A stretch of DNA of 37,990 nt, from NCBI GenBank assembly GCA_027487685.1, contig JAIYDC010000006.1, positions 1 to 37,990 of the forward strand. The letters run 5' to 3'. Below the pieces are notes generated by a model. The model had not been told where the DNA came from, made no database searches, and saw nothing but the letters and a program-made list of their open reading frames with translations. The stretch comes from Pseudomonadota bacterium (GTDB taxonomy: Bacteria > Bdellovibrionota > Bacteriovoracia > Bacteriovoracales > Bacteriovoracaceae). Each line of letters begins with the position of its first letter. Positions within the stretch are counted from its first letter, which is position 1. Shown here piece after piece: positions 24,585 through 33,245 of this stretch. The translations under genes were made by a program, and so were the position numbers.

Positions 24585-25859
24585 ATGGAGCACCTTTTTT
24601 CTTATTATACACAAGTGATCTTTCTCTCTTTTATCATCATCAACCACCTGTTTGAAGTTTATCTTTCTCGTCGGCAGGTGACGGCTTTAGAGCGGCACCG
24701 CACCGAAGTCCCTCAGGAATTCGCAAGTAACATCTCGCTTGCAGACCACCAAAGGGCCATTGCCTATGCCACGGCGAAGCTTCGCCTCGGACAATGGAAA
24801 CTCTTTTGGGAGGCCGGACTCCTCCTGTACTGGTTTCCGCTGAGGGGAGCTGAAAAGCTCTACGTCGCGCTGCCTTTCGTCGACCTACATAAGGAAGTGG
24901 CCTTCCTGATCGCCTTCACAGCCGTGCAGATGCTAATCAATCTCCCTTGGGCCATTTATGGAACTTTTGTTCTTGAGGAGCGCTTCGGATTTAACCGCTT
25001 GACGCCCCGCCTGTTCATCATTGACCGGCTCAAGGGCCTCGCCTTGGGAGCACTCTTTGGCATCCCACTGCTTTACACACTGTTTTACATTTTCGTGACC
25101 ACTGGCCCCTGGTGGTGGGTGGTGGCCTTCCTTGTCCTCACAGGGTTCCAGCTCTTTTTGGTTTGGCTCTATCCGACAGTCATTGCTCCGCTCTTTAACA
25201 AATTCACACCACTTGAGGGAGAAGAGCTCAAAGACAAAATTGAAGCGCTGGTTCAGCGCGCCGGCTTCAATGCCCGCGAGGTTTTTGTTATGGACGCTTC
25301 TAGAAGAAGTTCCCACGGAAATGCTTATTTCACCGGGTTTGGAAAAACTAAAAGGGTGGTTTTTTTTGATACGCTTCTGAGAGACCTGAAAGTTGGCGAA
25401 GTCCTAGCAATCCTCGCCCATGAACTCGGTCACATGAAGCTACGCCACATTCCTAAGTCCCTCATCACCTCGCTGATGCTTTCCTTCCTAGGATTCTGGC
25501 TCATGGGGACTCTAGCGCAACAAAACTGGTTCTATGCAGGCCATTTCATCCGCGCCGTCTCACCCGGAGTTCTTTTCTTACTCTTCTCCCAGGCCCTATC
25601 AGTCTATACGTTCTGGCCTACACCCCTGGGAGCATGGATTTCTCGCCGCCGAGAATTCGAGGCGGATGCTTTTGCGGCCAAAGAAGCACGACCCGAAGAT
25701 CTTATTTCTGGACTTCTGAAGCTCTACCGCGAGAACGCTAGCCCCGTAGTCACTGACCGACTCTACTCTCATTTCTACCACTCGCATCCGCCCGCCTTGG
25801 AACGCATCCGGCGGCTCGAGTTATTCATCAAAGGAGAGACCCGTAAGGGACTGCCGTAG
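24585..25859 (+). CDS. M48-family membrane metallopeptidase (Ste24/CAAX-protease type)
   Basis: A 424-residue membrane protein with about six to seven hydrophobic segments. The zinc motif HELGH is at 279-283 in ILAHELGHMKLRH, and the third ligand is the first Glu of EFEAD at 357-361. The N-terminal part (residues 1-195) matches the Ste24-type membrane domain. Bacterial members cleave membrane or misfolded proteins, with BepA/HtpX as relatives. The ATG is preceded by GAGGA at about five bases. The start codon lies one base from the divergent gloB TTG. The 3' end overlaps the alpha/beta hydrolase gene by 39 bases tail to tail. Confidence 0.93.
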   Translation: MEHLFSYYTQVIFLSFIIINHLFEVYLSRRQVTALERHRTEVPQEFASNISLADHQRAIAYATAKLRLGQWKLFWEAGLLLYWFPLRGAEKLYVALPFVDLHKEVAFLIAFTAVQMLINLPWAIYGTFVLEERFGFNRLTPRLFIIDRLKGLALGALFGIPLLYTLFYIFVTTGPWWWVVAFLVLTGFQLFLVWLYPTVIAPLFNKFTPLEGEELKDKIEALVQRAGFNAREVFVMDASRRSSHGNAYFTGFGKTKRVVFFDTLLRDLKVGEVLAILAHELGHMKLRHIPKSLITSLMLSFLGFWLMGTLAQQNWFYAGHFIRAVSPGVLFLLFSQALSVYTFWPTPLGAWISRRREFEADAFAAKEARPEDLISGLLKLYRENASPVVTDRLYSHFYHSHPPALERIRRLELFIKGETRKGLP

Positions 25860-26675
25860 AAAGTTCAGATAGGGCCTTCGGTATTTTTCGATTTCATTGT
25901 GAAGTTCGTGATAGCCCCCCACTATGATCTTAAGCTGGGCCGACTTCTCAACCTTCGTAAAGTAGTTGATTGCAAGCTGCGCGTGAACAAGGCCATCCCC
26001 TGTTCCAACAGAAACGAAGAGCGGGCAATCCGCCCGTAAAGGCCGGGAGAAAACCTCGCGCCCCATCCGGAGGACTTCAAAGAACAACTTGGAGTGAATC
26101 GCTAGTTGATTATACTCATCCTTCACATAGCTCTCGTAGACCCGTCCATCATGAGAGAGCCGCTTTAAATCAAGGACCCCTTTGAGCGCGAGCGTTGGAC
26201 ACTTCTTGAGCCCGTCAAAAAGAAGGGCCGGCGCGAGACTAAAGGCTTGGCCTAGAATACCCGGACCAGCGACCGCGGGAGAACTCAGGAAGACCTTCTC
26301 GGGGTAGAAGTCACCAGGCGCCCTACTTTGCAAGTACCCGGCAGTGATCAGGCCGCCCATGGAGTGACCGAAGAGGGTGTAAGCGGTCATGCTGAAATCC
26401 TTACGGAGGTAGTCAATGACGGTCTGAAGGTCCTTCATGAAGTCACCGAAATCCTCAACCCAGGCGCGCTTCCCACCGCTTCGCCCGTGGCCACGAAGGT
26501 CGTAGATAGCTATGTTGAAGTTCGCTGAAAAGAGCTTCAGGATGTACTCGTGGCGGAGAAGGTGCTCTCCGAGACCGTGCGTTACAATTAACCACTTCGA
26601 GCTACCTGTTTCCCGGACCAAGCACTTCAGGATGGTGCCATCGAAGGAAATAATGTCACGGTATTCATTATTCAT
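25821..26675 (-). CDS. Alpha/beta hydrolase, monoacylglycerol-lipase-like
   Basis: A 284-residue soluble hydrolase. The nucleophile elbow is GHSMGG with S105, the oxyanion region is HGLGEH at 33-38, D227 lies in GTGDGLVH and H256 in GGYHELHNE, completing the triad. The YDLRGHGRSGG at 58-68 and the HGLGEH motif are typical of the lysophospholipase/monoacylglycerol lipase branch (PldB-like). It probably hydrolyses lipid esters; the exact substrate is unknown. It lacks a signal peptide. It converges with the M48 gene with a 39-base overlap and is divergent from the small CxxC protein with 22 bases between starts. Confidence 0.9.
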   Translation of the reverse strand: MNNEYRDIISFDGTILKCLVRETGSSKWLIVTHGLGEHLLRHEYILKLFSANFNIAIYDLRGHGRSGGKRAWVEDFGDFMKDLQTVIDYLRKDFSMTAYTLFGHSMGGLITAGYLQSRAPGDFYPEKVFLSSPAVAGPGILGQAFSLAPALLFDGLKKCPTLALKGVLDLKRLSHDGRVYESYVKDEYNQLAIHSKLFFEVLRMGREVFSRPLRADCPLFVSVGTGDGLVHAQLAINYFTKVEKSAQLKIIVGGYHELHNEIEKYRRPYLNFLRQSLTGLSFDE

Positions 26676-26685
26676 AAAAATCCTT

Positions 26686-26691
26686 TATACT
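26686..26691 (+). promoter_or_regulatory. Candidate -10 element (TATACT) for a leaderless transcript
   Basis: TATACT sits six bases before the ATG at 26698, so transcription would begin at about the A of the start codon. A weak TTCATT lies 16 bases upstream. No Shine-Dalgarno sequence is present between them. Confidence 0.4.
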
Positions 26692-26697
26692 TAACCT

Positions 26698-27075
26698 ATG
26701 TATTGTCCGATTTGCTTCCAGAACACTATGAAAGTTCGCTCCTCAGGAGTGATCAAGCTGTCGTTTAACGGTAAATCCCGGAACACCTCGCTCTTTACCT
26801 ATAATCTCCAAAAAGAATCGCAGGAGCAACTGGATGCGAAGCTTCGGGAGAAAATTGTGGATTTCCTGAGTTTCTACTCGGAGTTTATGAACAAACCGCC
26901 GATCAAAAACTTTGAGTGCTATTCATCTGATTTTCAGTGTACCAGTGGCTGCAAGATCGACATTAACTCCAAGCTTAGCCTTGTGAACGTTGTCTACCCG
27001 GCAGCTATCATCAAGCAGATTCTCATTGAGGAAGGCAAGAAATTCGGAATCGCCATCGAGCTCAATCTCCCATAA
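26698..27075 (+). CDS. Unknown protein with CxxC and Cx6Cx3C motifs
   Basis: A 125-residue cytoplasmic protein opening with MYCPIC, so C3 and C6 form an N-terminal CxxC; further cysteines are C74, C81 and C85. Together they could bind one zinc ion. The middle (43-62) is helical, and the end (LSLVNVVYPAAIIKQILIEEGKK) is strand-helix. No family is recognised. There is no ribosome binding site, and a -10-like TATACT directly precedes the start, so translation may be leaderless. It is divergent from the hydrolase gene. Confidence 0.65.
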   Translation: MYCPICFQNTMKVRSSGVIKLSFNGKSRNTSLFTYNLQKESQEQLDAKLREKIVDFLSFYSEFMNKPPIKNFECYSSDFQCTSGCKIDINSKLSLVNVVYPAAIIKQILIEEGKKFGIAIELNLP

Positions 27076-27260
27076 ACTGCCCTCTTAAAATGGTGGTGGC
27101 AGATGAGTTACCTCATTTCAATTCAGAAACATAACTCTGCCAAATGACATCTGTTCCCTGGACTCGAAGACGAAGTCGGGAGTCCCCTCAATCAGGCTTC
27201 TTAAGTTAGTAGAAACTATGAACTTTTTCTCAATCCAGCACCACTAAACGAGGGCAGTTC

Positions 27261-28316
27261 CTAAACACCACGAGGGGTCGCAACCTTGACTTCGAATTCC
27301 ACAAACCCTTTGAGCTTGAAAGACTCTGGAACCTTGCCTGCGTGAATCACAGCGTCGAGCTTGATGGCGTTCCCCTTCCGAGCGATCGGAACCAGATTGA
27401 CATCTGGTACTCGGAGTTCAAGGCAAGAATCAGGGGTACAAGCATCGATGAAAGTGACCTGAAGATCTTCAAGTTCCTTTGCAATCTCTCCCATGATGGT
27501 CTTAAAAGCCTCTTCAATCACAGGGTCCTTTTGAAGTTCGATCAGAAGCGATTCATCCAGCATAAGAATACGTCGGAAGAATCCTTTGAGCTTTGGATGA
27601 TCCAGAAAAAAGTGCTTCGTTCGCTGCGCAAGCTTTGTCTCTATGATGTAGATCTGCCCGAAATCCTTCAGCACAGTATCTTTATTCCTGTCAGAGCGGC
27701 CGTAGCGAAGGAGGGTTACATTCTTCGCTTTTTCCGTATCAACGACAGTACCTTGAAAGCTACCTGAGAAGACCTCCATCAGCTCCCGCATTTCACGTCG
27801 GTCATAGTCTTTGGTCGTCAATGTGGGCACGTATGTTTCGGGATTCTCCAGGCTCACGGTTTGGAAGCGGACGGCGAGTTTTTCGAGGAAGTCGAAAGTC
27901 ACGTTACCGCGGCCCATGAAATAGTTCGTAAACCAGTCGCGAAAACGTCTCCCTTGCTCCTGTGGTTTCATGTAAAAAAAGAAGCGTCGCAGGCGCACGG
28001 ACTGAAGCTCTGTCGGAAGCTCTGGGATAGGCTGAGTGTAGGAGAGCTGAAGCTTTCCCATGTTCGTGTTAGCAGCGAAAACATCTCCAACGAACTTCAG
28101 AATACCACCGGCGATGGGACCTATTCCCGGGAGCGGGGTTTGGTAGGCAAGTGAGCTGTCTGAAAGCGGAAAAGTGAGGTTTCGGATGACGTACTTACCG
28201 TCACCATAGGCGTTGGCCAGGCTCTCAGAGCTGACGTGGTTCTTGATCTTACTCTCCTGCCCGCATCCCGTGGATAATACGACAAGGAGAGCGATGGACA
28301 AGAACTGCTTTACCAC
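27261..28316 (-). CDS. Lipoprotein of unknown function
   Basis: A 351-residue lipoprotein with lipobox LSTGC (Cys 18). The start is the GTG at 28316, set by GGAGG four bases upstream; upstream in-frame ATGs would place the lipobox over 40 residues in. The mature part alternates strands and helices with a charged middle (residues 90-230) and ends in a beta-rich segment (KLDAVIHAGK...FKLKGFVEFEVKVATP), possibly a lipid- or protein-binding fold, but no family is recognised. It is divergent from the outer-membrane protein gene, sharing a 165-base promoter region. Confidence 0.8.
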   Translation of the reverse strand: MVKQFLSIALLVVLSTGCGQESKIKNHVSSESLANAYGDGKYVIRNLTFPLSDSSLAYQTPLPGIGPIAGGILKFVGDVFAANTNMGKLQLSYTQPIPELPTELQSVRLRRFFFYMKPQEQGRRFRDWFTNYFMGRGNVTFDFLEKLAVRFQTVSLENPETYVPTLTTKDYDRREMRELMEVFSGSFQGTVVDTEKAKNVTLLRYGRSDRNKDTVLKDFGQIYIIETKLAQRTKHFFLDHPKLKGFFRRILMLDESLLIELQKDPVIEEAFKTIMGEIAKELEDLQVTFIDACTPDSCLELRVPDVNLVPIARKGNAIKLDAVIHAGKVPESFKLKGFVEFEVKVATPRGV

Positions 28317-28348
28317 ATAACCTCCTAAGTCTCTGAAAAACCAAAAAG

Positions 28349-28376
28349 TTGCACAAGTATAACCCTTGCCTATATT
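28349..28376 (+). promoter_or_regulatory. Candidate sigma-70 promoter for the outer-membrane protein gene
   Basis: TTGCAC at 28349-28354, a 16-base spacer and TATATT at 28371-28376 give a leader of about 97 bases. On the opposite strand TATACT (28361-28356) could serve the divergent lipoprotein gene, so the two promoters would overlap. Confidence 0.5.
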
Positions 28377-28480
28377 CCTAACAGGCATCTGCACTAAATT
28401 ACATACCTCCCTGTAGAAACTTCATTCGCTCAGAGACCTGACGTAAACTCCACAAAACGGCGATACAGGAATCATTTGCT

Positions 28481-29686
28481 ATGAAATTGCTCCTAACCTA
28501 CTTGATGATGAGTGCCTGCCTGGCCGTCTATGCAGATGTCTGGAAGGTTCTCCCGGCGGGTGTACGGATCGTAGGTTACAGAAATGTGACAACGTCGAAG
28601 ATCACTAAGAATTTTAACCAATCGGGCCAGGAATCGAGCCTGGGTGCCAGTTTCCGGGTCGACGCCTCTACCTTCAATGAGATGACAGGGAACCTGATAG
28701 CTCCTAATCTGGACCCACAGGCCTATGGCCGACTTGTGGTCGGCGAATACAAGGTGGACGCGGACGCCCAAGTGACCGTTCACGGTACTGGCTTCGGTTA
28801 TGGCATCACTGATACGATCATGTTCTACGGCCAGGTCAGCTACTATCAAGCAAATGTCCGTGCCCGCATCAAACGGACTGCAGGCAATAGCTACGAGGAA
28901 GTCGCTCGCCTCTTGGAGCAGAACGGAGGCACACAAAACACCATTTACGCGGAAAACCTACGCCAGATGGTTGACGCTAACGAAAACACAATTCAGTCAG
29001 TGATCACAAATTATTATGCCTATAAACCGATCGGCGACTGGGCCGGTCGCGGCTACGGAGATACTGAAGTCGGGTTCATGACCAAGCTAATCGATAAGGG
29101 ATACACCGGCCTTATGTTCTATCCAGGGGCCAATCTGCCGACTGGCCGCCAGGACAACCCCGATATTCTGCAGGACATTGGTTTTGGGGACGGCCAATTT
29201 GACCTCTTCGGAGAACTGGCCACGGGTTACAACGTCAATGACCACCTGAGCTTTGGAACCTTCCTGCGTTACACCTACCAGGCGCCTACGTCTCGGACGC
29301 TTCGAATTCCGGTAGAGAAGGATTTTCAGCTCTCTTCAGAGAAGGGTCAATTTGATGTTAAGTATGGCGACAGAATCAACTGGATCTTAAGCTCGACGAT
29401 AGCACTGAACGACTGGATCTCAGTTACACCAATGTACCGTTATATGCACCAAATGAAGGCCCTTTATTCTTCCAGGTATGGTGCGGCCAACGAGATCCTA
29501 TCCTACAATTCAGATCGTACAGAGCACCAGGCCCAGCTCACGACGACGCTCTCCTCGATTACGCCATTTCTGAAGAAGGAATTCATTCTTCCGGCCCAAG
29601 TGAATGTCAACGTGGTGAAGACACTTTCCGGCAAGAACGTGCCAGCCGCGGATCGGTTTGAAGTAGAGTTCCGGATGCTGTTCTAG
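28481..29686 (+). CDS. Outer-membrane beta-barrel protein
   Basis: A 401-residue protein with a signal peptide (MKLLLTYLMMSACLAVYA, likely cleaved before DVWK) and many alternating amphipathic strands rich in Tyr, Phe and Gly, e.g. TGLMFYPGANLPTGR, DLFGELATGYN and LSFGTFLRYTYQ. The last residue is Phe, preceded by EVEFRML, the C-terminal strand signature recognised by the BAM complex. It resembles transport-type or 'phenol-degradation meta' barrels in general layout; the substrate is unknown. AGGAA precedes the ATG. Its stop overlaps the convergent response regulator stop by four bases. Confidence 0.82.
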   Translation: MKLLLTYLMMSACLAVYADVWKVLPAGVRIVGYRNVTTSKITKNFNQSGQESSLGASFRVDASTFNEMTGNLIAPNLDPQAYGRLVVGEYKVDADAQVTVHGTGFGYGITDTIMFYGQVSYYQANVRARIKRTAGNSYEEVARLLEQNGGTQNTIYAENLRQMVDANENTIQSVITNYYAYKPIGDWAGRGYGDTEVGFMTKLIDKGYTGLMFYPGANLPTGRQDNPDILQDIGFGDGQFDLFGELATGYNVNDHLSFGTFLRYTYQAPTSRTLRIPVEKDFQLSSEKGQFDVKYGDRINWILSSTIALNDWISVTPMYRYMHQMKALYSSRYGAANEILSYNSDRTEHQAQLTTTLSSITPFLKKEFILPAQVNVNVVKTLSGKNVPAADRFEVEFRMLF

Positions 29687-30345
29687 ACTACGATCTTGTA
29701 ACCAGTTCCCCATACGGTCTCAATCACGATATGAATCTTTGCCATCTTTTTTCGAAGCGAAAAGATGTGAACGTCGATGTTCCGTGACGTCATCTCCATA
29801 TCCTTGTCGAACTGATTGATCAGCTCATCCCGGGTTGCAGCGACGGCTTCGTTTTTATAAAGGTGATGAAAAATAATGAATTCTCTGGATGTGAGGTTCA
29901 CAGTCACTCCGTCTTTCATGACCGCATGTGCTTCCGGAATCAGCTTCACGCCCACATTCATGAGGTTATCCTGAAGGGAGCTCACCTTAGCGTGGGCGTT
30001 CCCGACGCGAGCGAGAAGTTCATCAAAATTAAACGGCTTTGTGATGTAATCGTCAGCGCCGCTTTGCAGACCCTCGATGATTTGATCTGTATGATTGTAG
30101 GCAGAGATCATAAAGATTGGAGAAATCTTATCCTTTAAGCGGATGGTACGGATGATATCAATACCTTTTATACCCGGCAGGTTCCAGTCAACTAAGTAAA
30201 GGCAGTTTTGAAGTCGTGGGCTGGCCGAAAAAAACTCCTCGGCAGAGGTGTAGGGATAAACCGTAAACTGATTTCGTTCAAGGAGGTACTGGAGAGAATC
30301 CAATATCTCTTTTTCGTCTTCAATGATTACGATCGTCTTTTTCAT
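29683..30345 (-). CDS. OmpR/PhoB-family response regulator
   Basis: A 220-residue transcription factor. The receiver domain (1-118) has acidic E9/D10, phospho-acceptor D53 (LVDWNLPG), S81 at the Thr/Ser switch position and K103 (TKPF). The C-terminal winged helix (about 125-220) ends with VETVWGTGYKIVV, the usual OmpR-type DNA-binding hairpin. No histidine kinase is nearby, so it is an orphan in this window. The start is ATG 30345; an in-frame start at 30399 would extend it outside the conserved domain. The ribosome binding site is weak. It converges tail to tail with the porin-like gene, but regulation of that gene is only a guess. Confidence 0.95.
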   Translation of the reverse strand: MKKTIVIIEDEKEILDSLQYLLERNQFTVYPYTSAEEFFSASPRLQNCLYLVDWNLPGIKGIDIIRTIRLKDKISPIFMISAYNHTDQIIEGLQSGADDYITKPFNFDELLARVGNAHAKVSSLQDNLMNVGVKLIPEAHAVMKDGVTVNLTSREFIIFHHLYKNEAVAATRDELINQFDKDMEMTSRNIDVHIFSLRKKMAKIHIVIETVWGTGYKIVV

Positions 30346-30657
30346 GAATACCCGTTGTTTTATTCGCCACTCAAAAGATGAGACAGGAAGACTGATCATT
30401 TTAAGGATTCATAATCTCGCCTTATTATTTTATGACCTAATAATGATTAAAACCAGTGATTGCCAGCACGAATCATAAGATTTCGAGCGCTTCGCTTTAA
30501 GGAGAACTTAAAAAATAAACATCTTTTTAACAAGTATAGTTGTTGGCCATACTAATCACTTGAAGATGACCTTCGCAGCCAAGACTCTTTAGGCTTCAGG
30601 GCCATCGAAAGTCATTTAATGTCACTTAGATTGTGTAGAGAGAAGAGGCCTGACAAA
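30346..30657. other. Intergenic region between the response regulator and tRNA-Val
   Basis: About 310 AT-rich bases. The response regulator promoter should lie in the left half. A small inverted repeat TTATTA...TAATAA is at about 30421-30444. I see no convincing gene, terminator or RNA. Confidence 0.45.
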
Positions 30658-30733
30658 TGGTGGGCGTTGAGGGGATCGAACCCCCGACATCTACCTTGTA
30701 AGGGTAGCGCTCTCCCAGCTGAGCTAAACGCCC
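30658..30733 (-). tRNA. tRNA-Val (anticodon UAC)
   Basis: The minus strand folds with acceptor GGGCGTT/AACGCCC followed by A and encoded CCA. The anticodon stem CTACC/GGTAG holds loop CTTACAA with anticodon TAC, which reads GUA/GUG valine codons. The T arm GGGGGTTCGATCCCC is standard. Length is 76 nt. It stands alone with its own promoter upstream. Confidence 0.97.
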
Positions 30734-30753
30734 ACGTGTCAAATTGAGAGACC

Positions 30754-30782
30754 ATTTTAGGTAGTCAGGGTACCAATGTCAA
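30754..30782 (-). promoter_or_regulatory. Near-consensus sigma-70 promoter of tRNA-Val
   Basis: On the minus strand TTGACA (30782-30777, six of six), a 17-base spacer and TAAAAT (30759-30754, five of six) lie 20 bases before the tRNA 5' end. This is the best promoter in the window. Confidence 0.9.
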
Positions 30783-30977
30783 CGGGATTTTCATTCAGAA
30801 TGGGGAGCCTAGTTCGTCTTATTTTGCTCTTACAGCATTAGGCCGGAGAGGCTCAATGACTGATCCCAGCTTTTAGGATGCCTTTGAGTGAAGAGTTTTG
30901 CGCACGGCGACAGGTTCTTGCTATCCAATACTTTCAAACAAGAAACACTAGCTGGTGACAAACTGACACTGCCTATT

Positions 30978-31202
30978 CTATAGAACAATCAAATCCACTA
31001 GGAGATTCTTGTGAACTTGATAATGAGACAGATAATGACTTTCCCACTTTTTACTTGGAAGAAATTTTCTATACGTTTTCAAATTCCTAAGTTTGACTTC
31101 GATAAGGTAGAGCAGGCCAACCGTTTTAGAGATGAGGCCAATGAGAGAAGATTGAGAATTTATCCATTCGTTCAGTAAATCTAATGCTTCTTCTTTATCC
31201 AT
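30978..31202 (-). CDS. Short ORF of uncertain status after the DUF885 gene
   Basis: A 74-residue ORF starting 22 bases inside the end of the DUF885 gene. Its first 18 residues (MDKEEALDLLNEWINSQS) look like the N-terminus I remember from HD-domain hydrolases, but no HD motif follows and the rest is Leu/Lys-rich without pattern. The ribosome binding site is poor (GTGAAG). It may be a coupled small protein or a fragment of a decayed gene. Confidence 0.35.
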   Translation of the reverse strand: MDKEEALDLLNEWINSQSSLIGLISKTVGLLYLIEVKLRNLKTYRKFLPSKKWESHYLSHYQVHKNLLVDLIVL

Positions 31203-32980
31203 TGCTTCACTTTATCTTCTAAGATCCACAGGGGTAATGCGCCATCTCTTAAAACAATGTCGTGAAATTCTCTGATGTCGAATTTCTCGCCCATCGCATT
31301 CTTTGCTAATTCTCTAAGAGACAGTATTTTCAACATCCCCACTTTGTAAGTCGTCGCTTGGGCCGGCATGATAAAATAGCGCTCAATTTCCTTAACTGTT
31401 TCAAGTTCAGCACTAGGAGTGTTATCCCTCATATACTTGATGGCCCGTTCACGGTCCCATCTCTTAGCATGAATCCCCGTATCTACTACCATTCTAGCGG
31501 CCCTCCAAATCTCCATGGAAAGGCGGCCAAAGTCAGAATATGGGTCTTCGTAAAGTCCAATCTCTTTTGGCAGTAATTCTGAGTAAAGTCCCCATCCTTC
31601 AGTGTAGGCAGTAAAGCCACTCGTTCTTCTGAACTTAGGCAATTCTTCTAGGTCCCTGGCGATCGCAATCTGCATATGGTGGCCCGGTATGGCCTCATGA
31701 TAGGCAAGGGCCTCAAGCTTGTACGTTGGATTGTCGGCCATCTTGTAAAGATTAACATAGTAAATACCAGGCCGGTTCCCCTCCAAAGATGGGCCATTAT
31801 AAAAAGCGGTCCCCGCACTCTTTTCCCTGAAGGCTTCCACTGGCTTCACTAAAAGATCCGCTTTGGGGAAGGTCTTAAATAACTTAGGAGACTGGGCCTT
31901 AATTCCAGTCAGCACCTTATCTACATGGGCAAGATAAGCTTCTCTTCCACTGTCCGTATCTGGATAATGGTAAGATGGGCCCCGCATGTGTTCAAAAAAT
32001 TGATTGAGATTTCCTCTGAAACCAACCTGCTTCATAATCACGCGCATCTCATCCTGAATGCGTTTGACTTCGGACAGTCCAATAGCATGAATTTCATTGG
32101 CCTCAATCTCAGTGGTGTTAACAGACTTGAGACGAAACTCATAGAAGCTAGTGCCTCTAGGTAAAGACCATGCGCCTTGGTTGAGTTTATGTTTCTTCGC
32201 GAGTTTTTGGATGTATGATATGAGCTCTTGGTAAGCGGGTAAAACAAATTTCTTCAGCGCAGCCTGGGCCTCCCCCAACAGCTCTTGTTTTTTCTTGTCT
32301 GAAATTTTTAACCGATTCACTTTTTGATTAAAATCTTCGTACAACGGGCTACTCTTTTCTCCCGGTTGAAATGGTTTACCGCTTATGATGTTCTTGGCAT
32401 CCGCTATCACCTTATCAAAAACAAAGTGTGGGGGCACGATGCCTAAGCTCTCTTGTTTTTGGACAAACTTTAAGCGCTCAGAAAAGACCCGATGGATTTC
32501 CTTTAAGCGGGAAACATAAGCATAGGCATCGCTCTCAGACTCAACTTGATGCATGTTGATTAAAAATGAGGGTGTTTCTGACTGATATCCAAACATCTGG
32601 TTAAGGGGAAAGGAGTGGTACTGCCATTGGTAGGATTCAATCTGCATTTCAAGTTGATATTTAAATATTCGGTAACTGGTCTGCGCATCTTCGTTTAAGG
32701 ACTCAAACTTAAACTCCTTAAGTTCCTTAAGAGTCTGGATATTAATTTCGTGCTCTTCCTGGCCATATGCCTCGGTTTCATTGTCCAAAAGACCATAGTT
32801 AGTCTTTCTTCCTAAATAGGTCTGCCAAGTAGGGTACCGCTCCACCTGGGCTTCAAAAACCTTATCAAAGAACCTATTGAGTTTGGTACTCTCCTGGAGA
32901 ATCGCATCTTCTGATTGGGATCGATGAGTGCAAGCGGTAAAAAAGGAAAAGAACACCCAAAGAACAATAGCCTTATTTTT
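31181..32980 (-). CDS. DUF885-family lipoprotein, putative zinc hydrolase
   Basis: A 599-residue lipoprotein (lipobox FFTAC, Cys 18). The family signature is YHEAIPGHHMQ at about 427-437, with EGWGLYSE at about 461-468; the histidines and glutamates are arranged as in zincin-type peptidases (HExxxxHH...E). DUF885 proteins are about 600 residues and are usually periplasmic or lipid-anchored; a few are linked to peptidase activity, most are uncharacterised. The ATG at 32980 is chosen because it gives a proper lipoprotein signal; an upstream ATG at 33043 adds 21 polar residues. It may be transcribed with the short ORF at 30978-31202. Confidence 0.88.
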   Translation of the reverse strand, partial: KNKAIVLWVFFSFFTACTHRSQSEDAILQESTKLNRFFDKVFEAQVERYPTWQTYLGRKTNYGLLDNETEAYGQEEHEINIQTLKELKEFKFESLNEDAQTSYRIFKYQLEMQIESYQWQYHSFPLNQMFGYQSETPSFLINMHQVESESDAYAYVSRLKEIHRVFSERLKFVQKQESLGIVPPHFVFDKVIADAKNIISGKPFQPGEKSSPLYEDFNQKVNRLKISDKKKQELLGEAQAALKKFVLPAYQELISYIQKLAKKHKLNQGAWSLPRGTSFYEFRLKSVNTTEIEANEIHAIGLSEVKRIQDEMRVIMKQVGFRGNLNQFFEHMRGPSYHYPDTDSGREAYLAHVDKVLTGIKAQSPKLFKTFPKADLLVKPVEAFREKSAGTAFYNGPSLEGNRPGIYYVNLYKMADNPTYKLEALAYHEAIPGHHMQIAIARDLEELPKFRRTSGFTAYTEGWGLYSELLPKEIGLYEDPYSDFGRLSMEIWRAARMVVDTGIHAKRWDRERAIKYMRDNTPSAELETVKEIERYFIMPAQATTYKVGMLKILSLRELAKNAMGEKFDIREFHDIVLRDGALPLWILEDKVKQWIKKKH

Positions 32981-33181
32981 CATCACGCTGATATCACTTT
33001 GAAAAAAATTATTACAAGAGAATGCCGTACCTGAAAGATTCATGCAAGATCCAAACGATGCGCAAAATGAGAGGATTCTTGGGCTTCTAGGACTTGAGGG
33101 CGCGAAAAAGAAGAGAAGAAGCTAAAACAAAAGTGATTAAAAAAGTGGAATGCGATCACAAAAATGGACCTTCAACAGGTC

Positions 33182-33217
33182 AAAAAAAATGCCCCCGATT
33201 AAGTATCGAGGGCATTT
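33182..33217 (-). terminator. Rho-independent terminator of lon
   Basis: On the minus strand AATGCCC-T-CGAT pairs with ATCG-G-GGGCATT around a five-base loop, followed by eight T. It lies about 30 bases after the lon stop. Confidence 0.92.
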
Positions 33218-33245
33218 CCATTTAGCGGCATTTGTTAAAAAGATT

